Source: an uncultured delta proteobacterium
GTDB lineage: Bacteria; Myxococcota_A; Polyangia; Polyangiales; Ga0077539
Reading direction: 5' to 3'
Length of the DNA stretch: 37,477 bases
Assembly (NCBI GenBank): GCA_903845045.1
Contig: CAIMWA010000188.1
Coordinates: 1 to 37,477 of the forward strand
Part shown: positions 32,283 to 37,477 of the stretch, in pieces
How the letters are laid out: each line of letters starts with the position of its first letter
How positions within the stretch are numbered: the first letter of the stretch is position 1
Program-made: the position numbers and the translations under genes
Notes under the pieces: model-generated
Told to the model about the DNA's origin: nothing
Seen by the model: only the letters and a program-made list of their open reading frames with translations
Database searches by the model: none

Positions 32283-32848
32283 TCCTGGTCGTCGACAACT
32301 ACGACTCGTTCACCTTCAACCTCGTCCAGCTTCTCGCGACCGCCGGGTCGATCGGTACCGAAGTGCGCGTGGTGCGCAACGACGACCACGACGCAGCGAC
32401 GCTCCTCGCGCTGAGTCCCACGCACATCGTGCTGTCGCCGGGGCCGGGTGACCCTTCGCGGGCCGGCGTGAGCGCCGCACTGATCGCGCGGTCTCCGGTA
32501 CCGGTCCTCGGGGTCTGTCTCGGTCACCAGTGCATCGCCGCGGTGTACGGCGCGCGCGTCGGACGTGCCCCGGAGCCCGTGCATGGCCGGGCCCACGCCA
32601 TCGCCCACGACGGCCGCGGGGTCTTCGAGGGCCTCCCGCAGCCGCTCGTCGCGGCCCGCTACCACTCGCTCGCAGTGGCTCCGGAGAGCGTTCCCGACTG
32701 CCTCGAAGCGACCGCGCACACCGGCGAAGGCGTCGTCATGGGACTGCGGCACCGCAGCCGGCCGCTGCACGGGGTGCAATTCCATCCGGAGTCGGTGCTG
32801 ACCCCGGACGGAGCGAGGATCATCCAGAACTTCCTGGCGATGCGCTGA
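32279..32848 (+). CDS. PabA/TrpG-type glutamine amidotransferase
   Basis: A 189-residue class I glutaminase, the small subunit of anthranilate synthase or aminodeoxychorismate synthase. The start must be TTG at 32279 within TTGA, overlapping the lipoprotein stop; from there it reads ILVVDNYDSFTFNLVQLL, the exact family N-terminus. The nucleophile Cys is in VLGVCLGHQ, and His and Glu are in GVQFHPESVLT. LSPGPGDP, GVFEGLPQPL and ARYHSLAV are conserved contact loops, closest in feel to PabA. No trpE, pabB, trpD or pabC is next to it, so its partner is elsewhere. The last 29 nt overlap the 3' end of the convergent alpha/beta hydrolase gene. Folate or tryptophan synthesis cannot be distinguished from sequence alone. 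Confidence 0.92.
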   Translation: MILVVDNYDSFTFNLVQLLATAGSIGTEVRVVRNDDHDAATLLALSPTHIVLSPGPGDPSRAGVSAALIARSPVPVLGVCLGHQCIAAVYGARVGRAPEPVHGRAHAIAHDGRGVFEGLPQPLVAARYHSLAVAPESVPDCLEATAHTGEGVVMGLRHRSRPLHGVQFHPESVLTPDGARIIQNFLAMR

Positions 32849-33884
32849 CCCGCCCGGGCGGGGGGAGCGCGTCGTGGAACGCCTTGGCCTTCGCGATGAC
32901 CTGACCCAGCGACAGCGGGAACGTCATGTGCCCGCCGGGGATCCACTCGATGGGAGGGCGCCCCCACTCCTCCCACTGCTGCTTCACGAGCGCGGCGGTG
33001 ATGTAGACGTCGTCCGTCGCGGGGAACCAGAGCTGCCGCTCCGGGGCGAGCTTGGGCTTCAGCGTGCCGAGCCCGAGCCGCCGGAACAGCTCCGTGCGCT
33101 GCGCCCGGTCGATGCCGAAGCGCTCCAGGTCCGATCGCATGCGCCAGAGGATCGGCGCCTCCTCGACGGCCTCGCCGAGCTTCAGGTGCCCGATGATCGG
33201 GAGGATGTAGTCCGGGGGCGGATCGACGCAGGCGAGCGCCATGGTGAGGCCGCCGCCGAGGCTGATGCCCGTGACGCCGATCTCCTCGTAACCCTGCACT
33301 TCACGCAGCCACGCCATGAGCGTGCGCACGTCGAGCACCGACTGGCGCACGGCCTCCATGGTGCGAACGAGGTCGGCGCTCCAGAAGAACTCGCCGTGGA
33401 AGAGCGCGCTCTTCGGGTTGCGGCTGCCGTGGAACGGAAGCTGGACGTGCAGCACGTCGACGCCGAGCTCGTCGTGGAAGCGCGGGAGCATCACCGCCTC
33501 CTCGACGAAGGGACCGGGCTCGAGCCACCCGTGGACGTAGATCAACGCGCGGCGGCGCTGGCCTTCGCGCGGGTGGATCCAGCGCCCGGTCACCCGCAGG
33601 TTGCGGCGGTACTCTCCGGCGTGCCGCGTGCGGTAGTGCGGACACAGCGGAACGTGCTGGCTCGTCCAGCGGAGCGTCTCGGTGATGCGGGGTCCGAAGG
33701 CGATGCGGGGACGACGGCGGCGCACGTCTCGGGGCGCCACGGGCCGCGGGAAAACGGTCTCGAGGGGCGCGTCGAGGTACGGGCCGAGGTCCCCGAGGGT
33801 GTTCTCGTGGGCGCCGCGGAGCCCGTGCAGCAGGATCGACGCGAACCCGACGGCCCGGTCGACGGCCTCTCCGATGGTCAACAT
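32820..33884 (-). CDS. Alpha/beta hydrolase
   Basis: A 354-residue hydrolase, start ATG at 33884. A helical N-terminus (about residues 1-105) precedes the core. The core has [15 protein letters not shown] (oxyanion-hole strand and loop), the nucleophile elbow [16 protein letters not shown] with Ser in G-x-S-x-G, an acidic residue in [10 protein letters not shown], and the catalytic His in [28 protein letters not shown] between the first strands resembles esterases acting on small or lipid substrates. No signal peptide or TM segment is present, so it is cytoplasmic. The substrate is unknown. Its 3' end overlaps the convergent amidotransferase gene by 29 nt, and the TPR-like gene lies 53 nt upstream on the same strand. 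Confidence 0.87.
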   Translation of the reverse strand: MLTIGEAVDRAVGFASILLHGLRGAHENTLGDLGPYLDAPLETVFPRPVAPRDVRRRRPRIAFGPRITETLRWTSQHVPLCPHYRTRHAGEYRRNLRVTGRWIHPREGQRRRALIYVHGWLEPGPFVEEAVMLPRFHDELGVDVLHVQLPFHGSRNPKSALFHGEFFWSADLVRTMEAVRQSVLDVRTLMAWLREVQGYEEIGVTGISLGGGLTMALACVDPPPDYILPIIGHLKLGEAVEEAPILWRMRSDLERFGIDRAQRTELFRRLGLGTLKPKLAPERQLWFPATDDVYITAALVKQQWEEWGRPPIEWIPGGHMTFPLSLGQVIAKAKAFHDALPPPGRVSASPGSSG

Positions 33885-33937
33885 GGCGGGACAGTAGGGG
33901 ACGCCACCCCGCGCGGCGAGCCCGCGCCGCCGAACGC

Positions 33938-34831
33938 TCAGCGACGCATCGGCCGCGGGGCGGGACGTGCGCCGCCGCCCATGGCACGGGCCATCTTCTG
34001 CATCTCCGGGTCGGCCATCGCGATCTCCTGCGCGATCTTCGCGAGCTCCGGCTGCGTCTTGAAGCGCGGGTCGAGAAAGCGCCCCAGGAGGTTCACGTTC
34101 TCCTTGGCGATGGCCTCGAGGTCCTTGCGCACGAGGCCGCGCTTGGTCTCGGCGAAGTTCGCGAACACCCGGGCGAAGAGCAGCGGCACGCGGGACTGCG
34201 CGTAGGCCTCGTCCTCGGGCGAGATGGCCCCGAGGAGCTCCCGCGCCTCCTTGGCCTTGCCGGTGCGCGCCCAGGTCTCGGCGACGGTCGCGGCGAGCAT
34301 CCCGCGCGCCGACGCGTCCTGCGTCTTGCTCGGCTGGAGGTCGGCGCAGAGGATCGCGGCGTCCTCGAGGCGTCCCTTCAACAGCAGCAACTGCGCCTTG
34401 AGCCCGCGCACCTGGTCGAGGGCGAGGGCCGGCACCTTCTTCATGTCGATGCCATCGAGCGTCGCGAGGGCCTTGTCCGGGTCCTCCTGCGCCTCGAGCT
34501 GCGCGCGCAGCACGACGTTCATCACGTCCTTGTCGCCGGCGGCGGCGAGCTCGCGCAGGGCCTCCTGGCGGCCCTCGGGGCTCGACGTGCCCTTCTGCGC
34601 GATCTTCATCAGCGACTGCTGCTTCTGGATGAAGCGCCACACCCAGATGCCGCCCGCCGCGAGGGCGACGGTGAGCGCAGCCATCACGCCGATGGCCACG
34701 CGCGACTGGCTCGCGACGACCATCGCCCAGAGCACGAGCACCACCACGCCCGCGAGGACGAGGTTGCGCACCTGGAGCTTCGGGACCTCGGGGAGCTTGG
34801 GCCCCGCGTCGGGGCGCTTCGGGTCGGCCAT
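33938..34831 (-). CDS. Membrane-anchored helical-repeat (TPR-like) protein
   Basis: A 297-residue protein, start ATG at 34831 (MADPKRP). Two transmembrane helices lie near residues 23-43 ([18 protein letters not shown]) and 47-68 ([21 protein letters not shown]). The remaining 220 residues are helical with Ala-rich pairs typical of TPR or Sel1-type solenoids: [80 protein letters not shown]. It ends in a Met/Gly/Pro/Arg-rich tail. A scaffold for protein contacts on the cytoplasmic face is likely; no enzyme motif is present. A TTGCGG-18 nt-TACGCA pair lies 6 nt before the ATG, shared back-to-back with the GH3 gene. Confidence 0.82.
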   Translation of the reverse strand: MADPKRPDAGPKLPEVPKLQVRNLVLAGVVVLVLWAMVVASQSRVAIGVMAALTVALAAGGIWVWRFIQKQQSLMKIAQKGTSSPEGRQEALRELAAAGDKDVMNVVLRAQLEAQEDPDKALATLDGIDMKKVPALALDQVRGLKAQLLLLKGRLEDAAILCADLQPSKTQDASARGMLAATVAETWARTGKAKEARELLGAISPEDEAYAQSRVPLLFARVFANFAETKRGLVRKDLEAIAKENVNLLGRFLDPRFKTQPELAKIAQEIAMADPEMQKMARAMGGGARPAPRPMRR

Positions 34832-34837
34832 GGAGGC

Positions 34838-34867
34838 TGCGTACTCCACCCCCCCGCGCGCCCGCAA
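34838..34867 (-). promoter_or_regulatory. Putative promoter of TPR-like gene
   Basis: On the minus strand: TTGCGG (34867-34862), 18 nt, TACGCA (34843-34838), 6 nt to the ATG at 34831. A leaderless transcript is predicted. It lies in the 57-nt gap that also holds the GH3 start region. Confidence 0.5.
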
Positions 34868-34874
34868 GGGAGCT

Positions 34875-34880
34875 TACCCT
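34875..34880 (+). promoter_or_regulatory. Possible -10 for the GH3 gene
   Basis: TACCCT ends 8 nt before the ATG at 34889, identical in sequence and distance to the element before the kinase gene. No -35 match at 17-18 nt. Confidence 0.25.
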
Positions 34881-34888
34881 GCGATCCG

Positions 34889-37267
34889 ATGAACCGTCGC
34901 ACCGCGCTCGCCACCCTCGCGCTCGGTCTCCACGGGGCGGCGGCGTACGCCCAGCGAGCGCCCGAGGCACCGCTGGACGCCGAACTCCTGCGAAGCGCCG
35001 GTCGCTGCCTGCTCGCGGGCTGGCGAACGCGCGGGGTGCATCCGTGGGCGGCCGCGCGGCTCGCGGAGGATGCCCTCGGCGGCGTCATCGTCACGCGCAG
35101 CAACGCCCCGACGCTGCCTGCGCTGCAAGCGCTCACGAGCCAGCTCCGGTCCTGCGTGGTCGCCGCGGACCAGGAGGGCGGCGCCGTGTCGCACCTGTCT
35201 CCGCCGCTCGTGCGCATGCCGCCGCTCACGGTCTTCGGCGCCATCGACGATGAGGCGCTCACGCGGCGCGCGGGTCAGTGGGCCTCGCGACTGCTCGAGC
35301 AAGCAGGCGTGAACATGATGCTGGGGCCGGTGCTCGACGTGTCCGGTGACGCGAACAACGGCGTCATCGCGGGACGCGTCTTCGGCGGCGACGCGGCGAA
35401 GACCGCGCGGCACGGCGCGGCCTACGTCGAGGGCGCGCACGCCACCTCCGTGCGCACCTGCGTGAAGCACTTTCCCGGGCACGGCGCGACGCACGAGGAC
35501 AGCCACGTGACGCTGCCGCACGCGCCGCGCACCGTCGACGAGCTTCGCGCGGCGGACCTCCTTCCGTTCGCCGCGGTGAACGGGCGCACCGACGCCGTGA
35601 TGGTCGCCCACGTCATCTACGACGGCGTGGACCGGGAGTTCCCGGCGACGCTCTCGCGGCGCTGCGCGACCGAGTTGTTGCGCGAGACGCTCGGGTTTCG
35701 CGGCGTCGCGGTGAGCGACGACCTCGAGATGGCACCGGTGCGCGACGCCTGGGGCGTCGGAGCGGCCGCAGTGCGCGCGATGTCCGCCGGCTGCGACCTG
35801 CTGACCATCGCGCACACGCCGGGGCTCGCAGAGGAGGCGCGCCAGGCGCTGGCACGGCGTGCCGCGGACGACTCGGTGTTTCGCGATCGTCTGCACGAGG
35901 CCGAGGCGCGCATCCGCGAGACCCTGCGGGGGGCTCGCGTGGCGACCGACGTCCCGTCGGGCACGCTCGGGGAGTTCATCGCCGAGGTGATGCGCCGCGC
36001 TCCCCGGCGCCCGAGGTTCATCGCGATCCGACGCGTTGATCCGCGGCGACGGGTGCTGGTATCCCTTCGCGCCATGTACGGCAGCGCCCGCGACGTCTAC
36101 GCCCGCACCCTCGACGAGATCCGCGACGCGGGGCTCTTCAAGAACGAACGCGTGATCACGAGCCCGCAGGGCGCCCACATCCGCGTCTCGTCGGGCCAGG
36201 AGGTGCTCAACTTCTGCGCGAACAACTACCTGGGGTTGAGCGCGCACCCGGACGTCATCGCGGCCGCCCATCGCGCCATCGACTCGCACGGCTTCGGCCT
36301 GTCGTCGGTGCGCTTCATCTGCGGCACCCAGGACCTCCACAAGACCCTCGAGCAGAAGCTCGCAGCGTTCCTCGGCACCGACGACGCGATCCTCTACGGG
36401 TCGGCCTTCGACGCCAACGGCGGGCTCTTCGAGACGCTCCTCGGCGAGGACGACGCGATCATCTCCGACGCGCTGAACCACGCGTCGATCATCGACGGCA
36501 TCCGGCTCTGCAAGGCCGAGCGGCACCGCTACCCGAACGGCGACATGGAGGCCCTCGAGGCCGCGCTCCAGGCGACGCAGTCGAAGCGCCTGCGGCTCAT
36601 CGCGACGGACGGCGCGTTCTCCATGGACGGCTACCTCGCGAAGCTCGACGTCATCTGCGACCTCGCCGACCGCTACGGCGCGATGGTGATGATCGACGAG
36701 TGCCACTGCACCGGGTTCATCGGGCGCACCGGGCGCGGCACGCCGGAGCACTTCGGCGTCACGGGGCGCGTCGACATCATCACGGGCACCCTCGGCAAGG
36801 CCCTCGGCGGCGCGTCCGGCGGCTTCACGGCGGCGCGCAAGGAGATCGTCGACCTTCTTCGCCAGCGGTCGCGCCCGTACCTCTTCTCGAACACCGTCGC
36901 GCCGGCCATCGTGGGGGCGTCCATCGCGGTGCTCGACCTGCTCTCGAGCACGACGGCGCTGCGCGACAAGGTGAACGACAACGCGCGGTACTTCCGCGAA
37001 GGCATGACGCGCGCGGGCTTCACGCTGAAGCCCGGCGTGCACCCCATCGTGCCGGTGATGCTCGGCGACGCGCGCCTCGCGCAGGACTTCGCCGCCGCGC
37101 TGCTCGACGAGGGCGTCTATGTCATCGGCTTCTTCTACCCGGTGGTGCCGAAGGGCGAGGCACGCATCCGCGTGCAGCTCTCGGCGGTGCATGAGCGGGC
37201 CGACCTCGACCACGCCATCGCCGCGTTCACCAAGGTCGGGGCGCGCCTCGGCGTGCTGAAGGCGTGA
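34889..37267 (+). CDS. NagZ-like GH3 glycosidase frame that reads without a stop into kbl
   Basis: A 792-codon open frame whose first 345 or so residues are a family 3 glycoside hydrolase of the NagZ (beta-N-acetylglucosaminidase) type. The N-terminus [21 protein letters not shown] is a Tat-like or Sec signal, so this part should be exported. Motifs: [13 protein letters not shown], the general acid loop [19 protein letters not shown] with the Asp-x-His pair, and the nucleophile Asp in [12 protein letters not shown]. It would act on peptidoglycan fragments. From about residue 371 the sequence turns Arg-rich and its third codon positions lose the GC bias: 7 of the last 25 codons before 36074 end in A or T, against 4 of the preceding 43. 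Then a complete Kbl begins. No stop separates them. Either a real fusion, or a GH3 gene that has lost its stop, is possible; an exported glycosidase joined to a cytoplasmic PLP enzyme makes little sense, so I favour two proteins. Confidence 0.6.
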   Translation: MNRRTALATLALGLHGAAAYAQRAPEAPLDAELLRSAGRCLLAGWRTRGVHPWAAARLAEDALGGVIVTRSNAPTLPALQALTSQLRSCVVAADQEGGAVSHLSPPLVRMPPLTVFGAIDDEALTRRAGQWASRLLEQAGVNMMLGPVLDVSGDANNGVIAGRVFGGDAAKTARHGAAYVEGAHATSVRTCVKHFPGHGATHEDSHVTLPHAPRTVDELRAADLLPFAAVNGRTDAVMVAHVIYDGVDREFPATLSRRCATELLRETLGFRGVAVSDDLEMAPVRDAWGVGAAAVRAMSAGCDLLTIAHTPGLAEEARQALARRAADDSVFRDRLHEAEARIRETLRGARVATDVPSGTLGEFIAEVMRRAPRRPRFIAIRRVDPRRRVLVSLRAMYGSARDVYARTLDEIRDAGLFKNERVITSPQGAHIRVSSGQEVLNFCANNYLGLSAHPDVIAAAHRAIDSHGFGLSSVRFICGTQDLHKTLEQKLAAFLGTDDAILYGSAFDANGGLFETLLGEDDAIISDALNHASIIDGIRLCKAERHRYPNGDMEALEAALQATQSKRLRLIATDGAFSMDGYLAKLDVICDLADRYGAMVMIDECHCTGFIGRTGRGTPEHFGVTGRVDIITGTLGKALGGASGGFTAARKEIVDLLRQRSRPYLFSNTVAPAIVGASIAVLDLLSSTTALRDKVNDNARYFREGMTRAGFTLKPGVHPIVPVMLGDARLAQDFAAALLDEGVYVIGFFYPVVPKGEARIRVQLSAVHERADLDHAIAAFTKVGARLGVLKA
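36036..36065 (+). promoter_or_regulatory. Putative kbl promoter inside the GH3-kbl junction
   Basis: TTGATC (36036-36041), 18 nt, TATCCC (36060-36065), 8 nt to ATG 36074. Same -35 and spacer as dapA, and the short distance to the start of the leaderless set. It supports independent expression of kbl. Confidence 0.5.
36074..37267 (+). CDS. kbl: 2-amino-3-ketobutyrate CoA ligase (glycine C-acetyltransferase) Kbl
   Basis: A 397-residue PLP enzyme of the alpha-oxoamine synthase family that cleaves 2-amino-3-ketobutyrate with CoA to glycine and acetyl-CoA, the second step of threonine breakdown. ATG 36074 gives a length matching E. coli Kbl (398 aa). Conserved blocks: [103 protein letters not shown], and the PLP Lys in [16 protein letters not shown]. 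The segment after the PLP-stacking His reads HCTGF where HAxGF is usual. No tdh (threonine dehydrogenase) is adjacent. The stop overlaps the GTG of the next gene (GTGA). The frame is continuous upstream with a GH3 sequence; a promoter at 36036-36065 argues for this start. Confidence 0.93.
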   Translation: MYGSARDVYARTLDEIRDAGLFKNERVITSPQGAHIRVSSGQEVLNFCANNYLGLSAHPDVIAAAHRAIDSHGFGLSSVRFICGTQDLHKTLEQKLAAFLGTDDAILYGSAFDANGGLFETLLGEDDAIISDALNHASIIDGIRLCKAERHRYPNGDMEALEAALQATQSKRLRLIATDGAFSMDGYLAKLDVICDLADRYGAMVMIDECHCTGFIGRTGRGTPEHFGVTGRVDIITGTLGKALGGASGGFTAARKEIVDLLRQRSRPYLFSNTVAPAIVGASIAVLDLLSSTTALRDKVNDNARYFREGMTRAGFTLKPGVHPIVPVMLGDARLAQDFAAALLDEGVYVIGFFYPVVPKGEARIRVQLSAVHERADLDHAIAAFTKVGARLGVLKA

Positions 37268-37477
37268 GCGGGGAGCTGGAGATTCTCGTCTTCAAGGAGG
37301 GTGCGCTCGCCGCGGTGGGCCACGACCTCAAGCTCCGCGGGACGTGCGCGGTCACCGTCGATCGAACCGCGAGGACCGTGCGCGCGATCGTCGATGCGTC
37401 GTCGCTCCGGGTGGTGGCCGCGCAGCGCGATGGGCGCGACGACCCTGCGGCGCTGAGCGCGTCGGACCGCGCGAAGA
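37264..37477 (+). CDS. Partial YceI-like protein
   Basis: A gene cut by the right edge; 71 residues are visible. GTG at 37264 overlaps the kbl TGA (GTGA). The sequence opens [22 protein letters not shown] and continues with [20 protein letters not shown] and LSASDRAK. The GHDL segment, followed by an Asp-Ala-Ser-Ser-Leu-x-V strand, is the pattern of YceI-family beta-barrels in a short version lacking a signal peptide, which would be cytoplasmic. YceI barrels bind isoprenoid-like lipids, but the role of this version is unknown. Coupling to kbl suggests co-expression only. Confidence 0.6.
   Translation, partial: MSGELEILVFKEGALAAVGHDLKLRGTCAVTVDRTARTVRAIVDASSLRVVAAQRDGRDDPAALSASDRAK

Overview
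The window reads as chromosomal DNA from a myxobacterium-like organism (Myxococcota, probably a Polyangia-type lineage). This is inferred from very high GC with almost every third codon position G or C, lipoproteins with Asp/Ala/Gly-rich linkers and DUF4215-type Cys repeats, a DUF2330 protein with a MYXO-CTERM-like tail, a membrane-anchored eukaryotic-type Ser/Thr kinase, an FHA protein, an OmpA/TSP3 protein and a TonB receptor of the type common in that phylum. I see no rRNA, tRNA, CRISPR array, phage gene or insertion sequence. Coding density is very high; the only gap over 300 nt is 27756-28094.

Layout. Positions 1-9767 run leftward: a PafA-like phosphatase, dapA, dapB, a multi-pass membrane protein, then hisB-hisH-hisA-hisF, a 235-aa membrane-anchored protein, a TonB-dependent receptor and the start of a lipoprotein. 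From hisB to the left edge every gene boundary is a stop/start overlap, so histidine biosynthesis, the receptor and the lipoprotein form one translationally coupled chain. hisD lies divergently (9833) and is followed by a GltB-like FMN synthase-domain protein, a Cys-rich-repeat lipoprotein and a VAO-type flavoenzyme. Positions 15849-18255 hold a 61-aa membrane protein and an FHA protein, divergent from a six-TM Ser/Thr kinase. Then come an OmpA/TSP3 protein (leftward), a GT4 glycosyltransferase plus asparagine synthetase pair (rightward), a CzcA-type RND pump with its lipoprotein adaptor (leftward), a DUF2330 protein (leftward), a creatininase-family enzyme, a sialidase-like lipoprotein coupled to a PabA/TrpG-like amidotransferase, an alpha/beta hydrolase and a TPR-like protein (leftward). 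A NagZ-like GH3 frame follows that runs without a stop into kbl, and then a partial YceI-like gene.

The main cross-cutting observation is promoter geometry. At least eight gene starts are preceded by a TTGnnn-like -35, exactly 18 nt, and a TAnnnn-like -10. In most of these the -10 ends only 6-11 nt before the start codon with no Shine-Dalgarno, which predicts leaderless or near-leaderless mRNAs. The same geometry falls just before the kbl ATG inside the GH3-kbl frame, which argues that kbl is an independent gene. Other points of interest are an FHA domain joined to what looks like only the C-terminal end of an endonuclease/exonuclease/phosphatase domain, and the receptor coupled to his genes.
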